Shown: positions 9,022 to 17,782, counted from the first letter of the stretch. The stretch: DNA of 64,000 bases from Pseudomonas sp. PDM18 (GCF_014852585.1 NZ_JACVBX010000020.1:17726-81725), one strand, 5' to 3'. Notes: generated by a model from the letters alone, not told the origin. A program made the numbers and translations.

Positions 9022-9047
9022 AAACCGCCCTCCGGGGCGGTTTTTTT
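9022..9047 (+). terminator. Intrinsic terminator of glcB
   Basis: AACCGCCC-TCCG-GGGCGGTT followed by a run of seven T, 20 bases after the glcB stop; a textbook rho-independent terminator. Confidence 0.92.
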
Positions 9048-9140
9048 ATGGCTGCTGGCTGGAAACAAGCGCTACGCCCAGCTAATCGCGGACTCCCTCG
9101 GGGATTCATTCCCACCACAGGGACTCGGGCACGTAACGCA

Positions 9141-9161
9141 TGTGCACAATTATTGTGTACA
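9141..9161 (+). promoter_or_regulatory. Dyad resembling an NtrC-type enhancer site
   Basis: TGTGCACAAT and ATTGTGTACA are 10-base arms around one T, with a single arm mismatch. The inner part matches the NtrC pattern TGCAC-N-GGTGCA in 9 of the 12 fixed positions. It lies about 215 bases upstream of the predicted sigma-54 start, a normal enhancer distance. It could equally be a GntR- or LysR-type operator. Confidence 0.45.
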
Positions 9162-9337
9162 AAATCCCCAAGACGCTCCACCAAGGCCCACAGCCAACCT
9201 GACCTTCAAGTTAATGATTGCCATGGAAAATTTATTTCCTGACCACTTGGACAGCCACCAAAGCCGCACCAACAAAGGGCTAAAGTACAAATCAAACCCA
9301 CCTTCAGCGAGCCCGAAAAAAATCTAGCCTCCTGCAC

Positions 9338-9353
9338 TGGCATGGAATTGGCT
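9338..9353 (+). promoter_or_regulatory. Sigma-54 (RpoN) promoter for the NCS1 permease
   Basis: TGGCATG-GAAT-TGGCT has GG (9339-9340) and GC (9351-9352) exactly ten bases apart and differs little from TGGCACG-N4-TTGCW. The predicted start near 9364 leaves a short leader to the ATG at 9400. Confidence 0.68.
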
Positions 9354-9399
9354 TTGCACACAAACCACAAAAGCCGTGCATACAAAAGCCGAGTAGCCC

Positions 9400-10929
9400 A
9401 TGAACTCCAGCCCTACCCATCTGTCCGGCGTTTCCCCCGTCCAACCTGTCGATGGCGCGACTTCCGCGAAGACTGCCGCGCCGACCCTGAGCCCGCGCCT
9501 GTATAGCGCCGACCTCGCCCCGACCAAGTCCGCCGGCCGCAACTGGGGGCGCTACAGCCTGTTCGCGCTGTGGACCAACGATGTACACAACATCGCCAAC
9601 TACTCCTTCGCCATCGGCCTCTTCGCACTGGGCATGAGTGGCGCGCAGATCCTCGCCGCCTTCGCCCTCGGCGCGCTGGTGATCTACGGCCTGATGAACC
9701 TGTCCGGCTACATGGGCCAGAAGACCGGCCTGCCCTACCCGGTGATGTGCCGCATCAGCTTCGGCATCCACGGCGCCCAGGTGCCGGCGCTGATCCGCGC
9801 AGTGATCGCCATCGCCTGGTTCGGCATCCAGACCTACCTCGCCTCGGTGGTCCTGCGCGTGCTGCTCACCGCCCTCGCGCCGGGTCTTGCGGCCTACGAC
9901 CAGGACTCGATCCTCGGCCTGTCGACCCTGGGCTGGATCACCTTCCTCGGCATCTGGTGCGTGCAGCTGGTGATCTTCGCCTACGGCATGGAGATGGTGC
10001 GGCGCTACGAATCCTTCGCCGGCCCGATCATCCTCGTGGCCTTCGCCAGCCTCGCCGGCTGGATGTACTGGCGCGCCGGCCTGTCGATCGCCTGGTCCAG
10101 CGGCAGCGCTCCGATCGGCTCGGCCATGTGGCTGAAAGTGCTGGGCGCCGCCGCGCTGTGGGTGTCGCTGTACGGCACCATGATCCTGAATTTCTGCGAC
10201 TTCACCCGCAACTGCCCGGACCGTCGCACCATCAGCGTCGGCAACTTCTGGGGCCTGCCGGTGAACATGCTGGGCTTCGCGCTGATCGCCGTGGTACTGG
10301 CCGGCGCGCAGTTCAGCATCGACGGCAAGCTGGTGCAGAACCCCACGGAAATCGTCGCCGCGATCCCCAGCACCTTCGGCCTGGTGCTGGCCTGCCTGGC
10401 CTTCCTGATCGTCACCGTGGCGGTGAACATCATGGCCAACTTCGTCGCCCCGGCCTACGTGCTCACCAACCTCGCGCCGAACCTGCTGAACTTCCGCCGC
10501 GCCGGCCTGCTCAGCGCCACCATCGCGGTGCTGATCCTGCCCTGGCACCTGTACAACAGCCCGGCGGTGATCGTGTATTTCCTCGGCGGCCTGGGCGCGC
10601 TGCTCGGCCCGCTGTACGGGATCATCGTCACCGACTACTACCTGGTGCGCCGCAGCCGGGTGAACCTACCCGAGCTGTACAGCGAGAGCCGCGACGCCGC
10701 CTACCACTACAGCGGCGGCGTGAACCTGCGCGCCGTGGCGGCGTTCGTCCCGGCGGCGCTGATCGCCATCGTGCTGGCGCTGGTGCCGGCGTTCGAGGCG
10801 CTGTCGCAGTTTTCCTGGTTCTTCGGCGCCGGGCTCGGCGCGCTGATCCACTACACCCTGGCCGACCGCAAGCGCAGCTACGCGGACGTCTGCGGCGAGC
10901 CCATCGCGGTGGATGCGGCGCATCACTGA
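9400..10929 (+). CDS. NCS1 family nucleobase/hydantoin-type permease
   Basis: 509 residues with twelve hydrophobic segments. After a soluble N-terminus come PTKSAGRNWGRYSLFALWTNDVHNI (helix 1 entry) and ISFGIHGAQVPALIRAVIAI..WFGIQTY, both NCS1 hallmarks with the tryptophan/asparagine residues that line the purine-pyrimidine site. Likely substrates are cytosine, uracil, allantoin or a hydantoin, imported with H+ or Na+; sequence alone does not decide. The sigma-54 promoter and possible NtrC site upstream suggest use as a nitrogen scavenging system. It ends 46 bases before a convergent hydrolase, with a shared bidirectional terminator. Confidence 0.87.
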   Translation: MNSSPTHLSGVSPVQPVDGATSAKTAAPTLSPRLYSADLAPTKSAGRNWGRYSLFALWTNDVHNIANYSFAIGLFALGMSGAQILAAFALGALVIYGLMNLSGYMGQKTGLPYPVMCRISFGIHGAQVPALIRAVIAIAWFGIQTYLASVVLRVLLTALAPGLAAYDQDSILGLSTLGWITFLGIWCVQLVIFAYGMEMVRRYESFAGPIILVAFASLAGWMYWRAGLSIAWSSGSAPIGSAMWLKVLGAAALWVSLYGTMILNFCDFTRNCPDRRTISVGNFWGLPVNMLGFALIAVVLAGAQFSIDGKLVQNPTEIVAAIPSTFGLVLACLAFLIVTVAVNIMANFVAPAYVLTNLAPNLLNFRRAGLLSATIAVLILPWHLYNSPAVIVYFLGGLGALLGPLYGIIVTDYYLVRRSRVNLPELYSESRDAAYHYSGGVNLRAVAAFVPAALIAIVLALVPAFEALSQFSWFFGAGLGALIHYTLADRKRSYADVCGEPIAVDAAHH

Positions 10930-10946
10930 CGCCTGTGGATAAACCG

Positions 10947-10970
10947 CAAGGCCGCCCCCGGGCGGCCTTG
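10947..10970. terminator. Bidirectional terminator between convergent genes
   Basis: CAAGGCCGCC-CCCG-GGCGGCCTTG, a perfect 10-base stem between the NCS1 permease stop and the hydrolase stop at 10976. T runs are short on both sides, but its position is ideal. Confidence 0.75.
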
Positions 10971-10975
10971 TTCGT

Positions 10976-11773
10976 TCAGGGCGCCAGCAGGAAATCCAGC
11001 ACCGCGCCTTCGAACTCACGGGGGAACTCGATGTTCGACAGGTGCACCGCCGGCAGCGTGAGCAGGCGCGCGCCAGGGATCGCCTGGGCAATCAGCTCGC
11101 TGTGGCTGGCGGCGGTGACCGTGTCGAACTGCCCGGCGATCACCAGCGTGGGCAGGCGCACGTCGCGCAACGCGCTGCGCAGATCGGTTTCCTGCACCGC
11201 CGCGAAGGAGCCGGCCAGCCCATGCCGGTTGGTCGCCAGCAGCGTGGCGCGGAACGGCTCCACCTCCGGCCGCTGCGAATCCAGCCAGGCCGCAGGGAAC
11301 CAGTTGGCGAGAAAAGTCGCCGCGGTGCCCAGCATATCCTCCGCTGCCAGCACCTCGGCGATGCGCGCATCCCACTGATCCTGCGGCCCGAGCCAGGCGG
11401 AGGTGTTCGCCAGCACCAGTCGCCCGATACGCTGCGGAGCATTCAGCGCCAGCCACTGGCCGACGAAACCCCCGAGGGAAAGGCCGAGGAAATGCGCACG
11501 CTGAACGCCGAGCGAATCGAGCAGCTCGATCACATCTTCTCCCAGCCGCGCCAGCGAATAGGGGCCGGCGGGGACACTGGAGGCACCGTGCCCGCGAGCG
11601 TCGTAACGCAGCACGCGGAAGTGTTCGCTCAACGCAGCGACCTGCCCGTCCCACATGTGCAGGTCGGTACCTATGGAGTTGGACAGCACCAGCAGGGGCC
11701 GTTCGGCGGGGCCTTCCAGGCGATAGGCGATGCGGGCGTTGTCGTGGGTAGTCAGATAGTGCAGCGGGCTCAT
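10976..11773 (-). CDS. Alpha/beta hydrolase, 3-oxoadipate enol-lactonase-like
   Basis: 265 residues with the complete catalytic triad of the PcaD family: nucleophile in GLSLGG (S99), D217 in AGQFDTVT and H244 in AVHLSN, plus an oxyanion segment SNSIGTDLHMW. PcaD opens 3-oxoadipate enol-lactone in the beta-ketoadipate pathway. No other pca gene is adjacent, and the neighbour is a divergent LysR regulator 95 bases away, so the natural substrate may differ. Start ATG at 11773 gives family length. Confidence 0.8.
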   Translation of the reverse strand: MSPLHYLTTHDNARIAYRLEGPAERPLLVLSNSIGTDLHMWDGQVAALSEHFRVLRYDARGHGASSVPAGPYSLARLGEDVIELLDSLGVQRAHFLGLSLGGFVGQWLALNAPQRIGRLVLANTSAWLGPQDQWDARIAEVLAAEDMLGTAATFLANWFPAAWLDSQRPEVEPFRATLLATNRHGLAGSFAAVQETDLRSALRDVRLPTLVIAGQFDTVTAASHSELIAQAIPGARLLTLPAVHLSNIEFPREFEGAVLDFLLAP

Positions 11774-11868
11774 GGCAGCCTCTCTCCAAGTGGGGTGAAA
11801 CGAGGCTAGTTGCGGCGGACTCGGGAAGAAATTACAAAGAGCGAACCATCTCTGTCAGGAAAGCTGAC

Positions 11869-12744
11869 ATGCACGATTTCACCCTTCACGACCTGCAGTG
11901 CTTCGACGCGGTGGTCGAATCCGGTGGCTTCCAGGCTGCAGCCCAGCAATTGCACCGTTCGCATCCGGCGGTTTTCGCCGCAGTTGCCCGCCTGGAGCGT
12001 CAGCTCGGATTCGAGCTGCTGGATCGCAGTGGCTATCGCGTCGCCCTGACGGCCGCCGGCGAATCCTTCCACCGCCGCGCCCAGGGCCTGCTGCGCGAAC
12101 TGGGCAGCCTGCGAGACCACGCTGCGCACCTGGCAGCCGGCGAGGAAAGTGAACTGCGGGTGGTGCTCGGCGACTTCTGCCCGCGCCCTGCCCTGCTGGA
12201 AAAGCTCGCGCGCTTCTTCGCCACTCAGCCCCGTACGCGCCTACAGCTGTACTTCGAAAGTGTCAGCGGCCCGCTGGAGCGGCTGCTCGATGGCGAGGCC
12301 GAGCTGATCCTGCACCGCGTGGACAAGGCCGACCCGCGCCTGGAGTGGCTGGACCTGGGCGAAGTGGACTTCATCCCGGTGATAGCGCCGGGGCTGCTGA
12401 CGGACACCACGGACCTCCGCCCGGAGCACCTGCGTTCGCTCACCCAATGCGTGATGCGCGACAGCGCCCGGCACTCGCCGCCGGTGGACTTCTTCACCCT
12501 GGAAGGTGCGCCGCAATGCACGGTGGCGGACCAGGCGATGAAGAAGGAGCTGGTGTTGCACGGCCTCGCCTGGGGCCATCTGCCGCGCCACCTGATTGCC
12601 GAGGAACTGGCCGACGGTCGCCTGCGCGATCTCAGCGGCCCCCACCTGCCCGGCCGTCGCGAAGAGCTGGTCGCCGCGCGCCTACGCGACCGCGCCCACG
12701 GCCCGGTCGCGCAGCGACTCTGGAGCTTCCTGCAGCAGGCCTGA
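11869..12744 (+). CDS. LysR family transcriptional regulator
   Basis: 291 residues with the LysR winged helix at the N-terminus (FTLHDLQCFDAVVESGGFQAAAQQLHRSHPAVFAAVARLE), a linker helix and a periplasmic-binding-like effector domain. It is divergent from the PcaD-like hydrolase with a 95-base gap, the usual arrangement for a LysR regulator and its target, so it probably controls that gene. The effector is unknown. Its TGA stop directly abuts the stop of the convergent GST gene, forming TGATCA. Confidence 0.87.
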   Translation: MHDFTLHDLQCFDAVVESGGFQAAAQQLHRSHPAVFAAVARLERQLGFELLDRSGYRVALTAAGESFHRRAQGLLRELGSLRDHAAHLAAGEESELRVVLGDFCPRPALLEKLARFFATQPRTRLQLYFESVSGPLERLLDGEAELILHRVDKADPRLEWLDLGEVDFIPVIAPGLLTDTTDLRPEHLRSLTQCVMRDSARHSPPVDFFTLEGAPQCTVADQAMKKELVLHGLAWGHLPRHLIAEELADGRLRDLSGPHLPGRREELVAARLRDRAHGPVAQRLWSFLQQA

Positions 12745-13497
12745 TCAGCTGCGACTCATCGGCCCGCGCACTGGCTGTTCGCGCATGTGGCTGACCTCGC
12801 TGACCGGCGCTCCTGCGGCGATCAGCGCCTCGCGCTGCTGCGCGATGGGCGTGCGGGCGATGGCACGCTCGAACTGGTTGAGCTTCTGGAACGCCGGCAA
12901 CGCGAAGGCCGCCGCGAGCATGGCCGCCAGTTTCGGCCAGCGCTGGGCATCCAGCTCGTAGCGGGTGATCTGCGCGTTGCGCATGAAGCAGGCGACGCTG
13001 ATGTCGGCGATGGACAGCTCGCCGAACAACCAGCCGCTTTCCGGCAACTGCGCCTCCAGGTAATCGAACACGGCCGGCAGGTCCTGCTGGTAGGTCTTCT
13101 CCAGCAACGCCGCGTCCGGCTCGCGGCCCCAAACGCCGCGGCCGATCACCAACTGGTCGAACAGTTGCCAGATCACCACTTGGCCCATGCGGCTGTCGGC
13201 GAACTCCTCGATCCAGCGCGCGCGGGCGCGCTCGGCAATATTCGCCGGGTACAGCGCCGGCTGTGGATAACGCTCTTCCAGGTACTGGCAGATCACCGAG
13301 GAATCGTTCAGCACCAGTTCGCCGTCCACCAGAACCGGCACCTGGCGAAGCGGGCTCAGGCGCTCGAATGCCTCGTTGCCGAAGAATGGCACGACGGAGT
13401 CGATGCGGTAATCCACGCCTTTCATTTCCAGCAGGACCAGCGCCTTGCGCACATAGGGCGAGAGGAAGGAGCCGATGATCAGCACGGGGTCGGACAT
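12745..13497 (-). CDS. Glutathione S-transferase family protein
   Basis: 250 residues from the ATG at 13497 (the longer open frame reaches into the fecI promoter). The thioredoxin-like N-domain has IGSFLSPYVRKALVLLEMKGVDY, the cis-proline segment RQVPVLVDGELVLNDSSVICQYLEERYP with the glutathione-binding acidic/Ser pair, and a helical C-domain with the FGELSIADISVACFM N-capping motif. The substrate is unknown. It is divergent from fecI by about 170 bases and convergent with the LysR gene. Confidence 0.87.
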   Translation of the reverse strand: MSDPVLIIGSFLSPYVRKALVLLEMKGVDYRIDSVVPFFGNEAFERLSPLRQVPVLVDGELVLNDSSVICQYLEERYPQPALYPANIAERARARWIEEFADSRMGQVVIWQLFDQLVIGRGVWGREPDAALLEKTYQQDLPAVFDYLEAQLPESGWLFGELSIADISVACFMRNAQITRYELDAQRWPKLAAMLAAAFALPAFQKLNQFERAIARTPIAQQREALIAAGAPVSEVSHMREQPVRGPMSRS

Positions 13498-13614
13498 GGC
13501 GAGGCGTTCCGCGACAAAGGTCGTCCGATTGTAGAACGACGCCATAAAGCGAGCGACCGGAAGCAAAAGCCGACGGGTGCCGATTGCGCGGGTGACTGCA
13601 CTTTGCGATCATTT

Positions 13615-13633
13615 GCGAATAGTTATCGTTTTT
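13615..13633 (+). promoter_or_regulatory. Candidate Fur box upstream of fecI
   Basis: The 19 bases beginning GCGAATAGTTATCG match 11 of 19 positions of the GATAATGATAATCATTATC consensus, about 40 bases before the sigma-factor start. Position and the iron-signalling context support it; the match is only moderate. Confidence 0.5.
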
Positions 13634-13669
13634 GAACTTGATCCCATTCGGGATCATCGGGGGAGTAGC

Positions 13670-14188
13670 TTGTCGGCCATCCAGATGGGTAGCGGCGAAC
13701 TCGTTGGCGCCTTGTATCGCGATCACCGCGACTGGCTGAATGCCTGGCTGAATCGCAGCCTGGGCTGTGCGCAGCGCGCCGAAGACCTGAGCCAGGACAC
13801 CTTCGTCCGCGTACTCGGTCGTCGCGAGCTGCCCTCCCTGCGCGAACCCCGTGCCTTCCTGGTGACCGTGGCAAAGGGCCTGCTGGTGGATCACTGGCGC
13901 CGCGTTGCGCTGGAACAGGCCTACCTCGACGAACTGAAATGCCTGCCCGAAGCGGTGCAGCCTTCCGCCGAGGAGCATTGCCTGATCCTTGCGGACCTGC
14001 GCGAGATCGACCGCCTGCTGGGCAAGCTGTCCACCCGCGCACGCAGCGCCTTCCTGCTCAACCGCCTGGACGGCCTGGGGCACGCAGAGATCGCCGAGCA
14101 ACTGGGCGTATCCGTACCGCGGGTGCGCCAGTACATCGCCCAGGGCCTGCGCCAGTGCTACATCGCGCTGTACGGCGAGCCGACGTGA
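13670..14188 (+). CDS. fecI: FecI-type ECF sigma factor (iron uptake)
   Basis: 172 residues if translation begins at the TTG at 13670, chosen because GGGGGAG ends 4 bases upstream; the alternative ATG at 13685 (167 residues) has no site at usable spacing. Sigma region 2 is seen in LVGALYRDHRDWLNAWLNRSLGC..AEDLSQDTFVRVL and region 4 in LSTRARSAFLLNRLDGLGHAEIAEQLGVSVPRVRQYIAQGLRQC, the FecI subgroup pattern. It should direct transcription of the TonB receptor two genes downstream when FecR passes on the outer-membrane signal. The end overlaps fecR (GTGA). A candidate Fur box lies upstream. Confidence 0.88.
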   Translation: MSAIQMGSGELVGALYRDHRDWLNAWLNRSLGCAQRAEDLSQDTFVRVLGRRELPSLREPRAFLVTVAKGLLVDHWRRVALEQAYLDELKCLPEAVQPSAEEHCLILADLREIDRLLGKLSTRARSAFLLNRLDGLGHAEIAEQLGVSVPRVRQYIAQGLRQCYIALYGEPT

Positions 14189-15147
14189 AGGGACCGGTTT
14201 CCCTGCAGATACTGGACGAGGCGATCAGCTGGCAGCTGCGCCTGGGCTCCGGCGAATCGCGCCCGGACGATGAGGCTGCTTTCGCCCGCTGGCATTCGGC
14301 CCATAGCGAACACGCCCGCGCCTGGAGCCAGTTGGGAATGCTCGACCGCAGCCTCGCCGGCGCCACGCCCAAGGCCGCGCGCAACGCCTTGCTGCGCTCG
14401 TCGGGCGAATCCCGGCGCAAGGTCCGCCGCCTCGCCGGCACCGGCTTATCATTGCTGCTGGTCGGTGCGCTGGCGCTGGGTATCGGCAACCGCTACACGC
14501 CGGTGCGCTATGCCTTCTCTGACCTGGTCACCGCCACCGGCGAGCAGCGCGAACTGCGTCTGCCGGACAACACCCGGCTGGTGCTCAACAGCCGCACCGC
14601 AGTCGATGTGCGCTTCGACGCCGAGCAGCGGCGCATCGTCCTGCTCAGCGGCGAAATCCTGGTGGAAACCGCCCACGGCGACAGCCGCCCGTTCATCGTC
14701 GAAACCGACGAAGGCCGCCTGCGTGCCCTCGGCACGCGCTTCCTGGTGGAACGCGACGACGGCGACAGCACCTTGCTGAACGTCCTGCAGTCGGCCGTGG
14801 CCGCACGCCCCGAGCAACTGCCGGACGAACGCGTGATCAACCAGGGCCAGCAAGTGCGCGTGCGCGCCAATGGCTTCGGCACGCTGGAGGCCAATAGCGC
14901 CACCGCCGATGCCTGGACCCACGGCATGCTGGTGGTGGACAACGTGCGTCTGGGCGAACTGATCGACCAGTTGGCGCGCTACAGCCCCGGCTACCTCGCG
15001 CTGGACCCGACGCTGGCGGACCTGCGCATCACCGGCAGCTTCCCGCTGAAGAACATCGACCTGGCGCTCAGCTCGCTGGAGCCGACACTGCCGGTGCGCA
15101 TCGAGAAGCACGGGCAGTGGTGGTCCCGCGTGGTGCCACGTCGCTGA
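14185..15147 (+). CDS. fecR: FecR-type anti-sigma factor / signal transducer
   Basis: 320 residues from a GTG that overlaps the fecI stop codon (GTGA), showing translational coupling. The N-terminal DUF4880 domain (ISWQLRLGSGESRPDDEAAFARWHSAHSEHARAWSQL) binds the sigma factor in the cytoplasm; one transmembrane helix follows (about 92-108, LSLLLVGALALGIGN); the periplasmic FecR domain and a C-terminal STN-like segment contact the receptor's signalling domain. A REP pair lies between it and the receptor gene. Confidence 0.9.
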   Translation: MKGPVSLQILDEAISWQLRLGSGESRPDDEAAFARWHSAHSEHARAWSQLGMLDRSLAGATPKAARNALLRSSGESRRKVRRLAGTGLSLLLVGALALGIGNRYTPVRYAFSDLVTATGEQRELRLPDNTRLVLNSRTAVDVRFDAEQRRIVLLSGEILVETAHGDSRPFIVETDEGRLRALGTRFLVERDDGDSTLLNVLQSAVAARPEQLPDERVINQGQQVRVRANGFGTLEANSATADAWTHGMLVVDNVRLGELIDQLARYSPGYLALDPTLADLRITGSFPLKNIDLALSSLEPTLPVRIEKHGQWWSRVVPRR

Positions 15148-15156
15148 GATGCCCCA

Positions 15157-15250
15157 GTAGGAGCGAGCTTGCTCGCGAACAGAGTCTCCCCGAAGCACAG
15201 GCATCAAGCGGGTTCGCGAGCAAGAACTAGGCGTCCCCCTCGATCCTACG
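15157..15250. repeat. REP pair; one canonical arm and one variant arm with an expanded loop
   Basis: Left arm GTAGGAGCGAGC-TTGCTCGCGAAC is the canonical Pseudomonas REP. The right arm (15212-15249, read on the minus strand) has the same outer ends but a longer middle containing GGGGGACGCCTAGTTCTTG. It lies just after the fecR stop and before the receptor promoter and may end the fecIR transcript. Confidence 0.82.
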
Positions 15251-15283
15251 AAAAGTCGTTCGCATCAACCACTGCGTACATCC

Positions 15284-15297
15284 GGAAAAAATTTTCC
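15284..15297. promoter_or_regulatory. Palindrome upstream of the TonB receptor gene
   Basis: GGAAAA-AA-TTTTCC lies 77 bases before the receptor ATG in the AT-rich part of the gap. GGAAA-type elements are used at -35 by FecI-class sigma factors; I could not fit a convincing -10 at normal spacing, so the role is open. Confidence 0.3.
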
Positions 15298-15373
15298 ACG
15301 CAGCCCTATCACTTTTTGAATCTCGTCCGGCAAGGAGGCATCGAGAAACGTTTTCATTCAGGAGTCGTTTTCA

Positions 15374-17782
15374 ATGCGCCGCCCGTTCGAACTGTCGCTC
15401 CGCCCCTGCCTGCTAGCCACCGCCATCCTGCTGGCCACCACTTCGGCCATCGCCGCCGAAGCCGTGCGTGATTACCAGGTCCCCGCCGGCCCGCTGGCCA
15501 GCACCCTCAACCGCATCGCCGCCCAAGCCGGCCTGTCGCTCAGCCTCGACCCGGCGCTGGCCCAGGGCCGCAGCGCGCACCCCGTGCAGGGTCGCTACGA
15601 TGCCGCCGGCGCGCTGCGCCAGGCGCTGCAGGGCAGCGGGCTGGAACTGGTGGAAAGCGAATCGGGCAGCTACAGCCTGCGGCCGGTGCCGAGCGACACC
15701 CTGTCGATGTCCGCCACCACCATCAGCGGCACCCAGGAAGACCCGGACGGCCCCGCCGTCGGCTACCTCGCCACCCGCACCCGCGCCGGCACCAAAACGG
15801 ATACCCCGCTGCTGGAAGCCCCGCGCTCCATCTCCGTGGCCACCCGCGAGCAGATGCAGGACCGCAACGTGCAGAGCCTGGACGACGCGGTGCGCTACAT
15901 GCCCGGCGTAATCGCCAGCAGCTACGGCAACGACACCCGCGCCGAATGGCTGAAAGTTCGCGGCTTCGAGCCGACACAATTCCTCGACGGCCTGCCGCTG
16001 CCCAAGGGCTCCTACGTGATGCCCAAGCTGGAAACCTGGGACCTGGAGCGCGTCGCCCTGCTGCGCGGCCCGGCATCCTCGCTGTACGGCCAGACCCCGC
16101 CCGGCGGCCTGCTGGACATGACCAGCCGCCGTCCCGAGGCCGAGAGCAGCCACGAAGTGCAGCTGCAGGTCGGCAGCTACGAACACAAGCAGATTTCCTT
16201 CGACAGCACCGGCAAGGTCGACGACGCCGGCAACCTGCTCTACCGCGTCAGCGGTGTGGTGCGCGACAGCAACACGCAGGTCGATCACGTCGACAACAAG
16301 CGCTACAACATCGCCCCGAGCCTGACCTGGAACTTCGACGAAGACACCAAGCTGACCTTCCTCTCGCAGTTCAACCGCGACGATACCGGCATCACCAGCC
16401 AGTTCCTGCCGCTGCAGGGCACCAAGCTGTCGACTCCCGCCGGCGAGGTGAAGTACCACGAGAACCTGGGTGACCCGGACTGGGAGTTCTACGACAAGAC
16501 TTATTACGCCCTGGGCTACGCCTTCGAGCACCGCATCAACGACGTCTGGCAGTTCCGCCAGAACCTGCGCTACACCAAGAGCGACCTGTCCTTCCAGGGC
16601 ATCACCGCCGGCGGCAGCGCGACCTCGGTAGCCGATGACGGCACCCTGTCCCGTGGCGCCAACGTGGTCGACGAGGACATCAGCCAGTTCGCCATCGACA
16701 ACAACCTGCAGGCCGACTTCTCCACCGGCCCGCTCAAGCACACCCTGCTGCTGGGCCTGGACCACCAGCGCGCCAACACCAACTACAAGTGGCTGTACGG
16801 CAGCGCGCCGACCAGCAACATCAGCAAGCCGATCTACGGCCAGGACTTCAGCAACGTCGTCTACACCGCGTACAACGACTACAACCAGAAGATGCGCGAC
16901 ACGGGCCTGTACGCCCAGGACCAGATCGCCCTGGACAACTGGCGCCTGACCCTCGGCGGCCGCCAGGACTGGGCCCACACCGGTTCGAAGTTCTATAACG
17001 CCGATGGCGCTACCGATACCCGCCGCGACAGCAACTTCAGCGGCAATGCGGCGCTCAGCTACGTGTTCGACAACGGCGTGGCGCCTTACGTGTCCTACGC
17101 TGAGTCGTTCCAGACCGAAGCCGGCGGGACCAACGGCGCGGCCTTCGAGCCGAGCACCGGCAAACAGGTCGAACTGGGCGTGAAGTACCAGCCGGTGGGC
17201 ACCGACCTGATGCTCAGCGCCGCAGTCTATGACCTGACCCGCAAGAACATCGTCCTCACCGGCAGCGACTTCATCAGCCGCCCGGTAGGCGAGGCGCAGG
17301 TCCGTGGCTTCGAGCTGGAAGCGGTGGGCAATGTCACCGAGAACCTCAAGGTGACCGCCGCCTACACCTACGCCAACAGCAAGATGACCAAGGTCGCCAA
17401 CCCGCTGGATAAGAACCGTCCGTTGCCGCTCACCCCGGAAAACCAGGCCTCGCTGTGGGCCGACTACACCTGGCATGACGGCCTGCTCGACGGTTTCGGC
17501 CTGGGCTTCGGCACCCGCTACGTCGGCGAGACCCACAACATCGCCATCGGCAGCATGGGCTACGTACGTGACAAGTCGGACGGCGACACAGGTTCCTACA
17601 CCGTCTACGACGCCGCGGTGCACTACGACCTCGGCCGCCTCGACAACAGCCTCAATGGCCTGAACGTCGCGCTGAATGCCAACAACGTATTCGATAAGGA
17701 ATACATCTCCACCTGCGACGGCTTCTACTGCTACTACGGCGACCGCCGTAACGTGGTCGCCAGCGTCAATTACAAGTTCTGA
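15374..17782 (+). CDS. fiuA: TonB-dependent siderophore receptor with N-terminal signalling domain (FiuA/FpvA class)
   Basis: 802 residues. A signal peptide (about 1-28) is followed by an STN signalling domain (about 32-108, VRDYQVPAGPLASTLNRIAAQAGLSLS), a TonB-box/linker, the plug (about 145-270, with EAPRSISVATREQMQDRNVQSLDDAVRYMPGV) and a beta-barrel ending in the aromatic signature VNYKF. The STN domain marks it as a receptor that signals through FecR to FecI. By gene order it corresponds to the ferrichrome receptor FiuA of P. aeruginosa, but the ligand is inferred. The gene is about 225 bases from fecR, with a REP pair and its own promoter region between. Confidence 0.87.
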   Translation: MRRPFELSLRPCLLATAILLATTSAIAAEAVRDYQVPAGPLASTLNRIAAQAGLSLSLDPALAQGRSAHPVQGRYDAAGALRQALQGSGLELVESESGSYSLRPVPSDTLSMSATTISGTQEDPDGPAVGYLATRTRAGTKTDTPLLEAPRSISVATREQMQDRNVQSLDDAVRYMPGVIASSYGNDTRAEWLKVRGFEPTQFLDGLPLPKGSYVMPKLETWDLERVALLRGPASSLYGQTPPGGLLDMTSRRPEAESSHEVQLQVGSYEHKQISFDSTGKVDDAGNLLYRVSGVVRDSNTQVDHVDNKRYNIAPSLTWNFDEDTKLTFLSQFNRDDTGITSQFLPLQGTKLSTPAGEVKYHENLGDPDWEFYDKTYYALGYAFEHRINDVWQFRQNLRYTKSDLSFQGITAGGSATSVADDGTLSRGANVVDEDISQFAIDNNLQADFSTGPLKHTLLLGLDHQRANTNYKWLYGSAPTSNISKPIYGQDFSNVVYTAYNDYNQKMRDTGLYAQDQIALDNWRLTLGGRQDWAHTGSKFYNADGATDTRRDSNFSGNAALSYVFDNGVAPYVSYAESFQTEAGGTNGAAFEPSTGKQVELGVKYQPVGTDLMLSAAVYDLTRKNIVLTGSDFISRPVGEAQVRGFELEAVGNVTENLKVTAAYTYANSKMTKVANPLDKNRPLPLTPENQASLWADYTWHDGLLDGFGLGFGTRYVGETHNIAIGSMGYVRDKSDGDTGSYTVYDAAVHYDLGRLDNSLNGLNVALNANNVFDKEYISTCDGFYCYYGDRRNVVASVNYKF

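Larger units (their letters stand above)
9048..9399. other. Gene-free, AT-rich regulatory stretch upstream of the NCS1 permease
   Basis: About 350 bases without a credible gene. The left part is plain. From 9120 to 9320 the base composition becomes clearly AT-rich for this genome. It contains a long dyad at 9141-9161 and a sigma-54-type promoter at 9338-9353, both entered separately. Confidence 0.7.

Noticed and set aside
12742..12747. TGATCA formed by abutting stop codons of convergent genes, also at 29256-29261
   Set aside because: Striking as a pair, but TGA next to TCA gives this palindrome automatically when convergent genes are directly adjacent.
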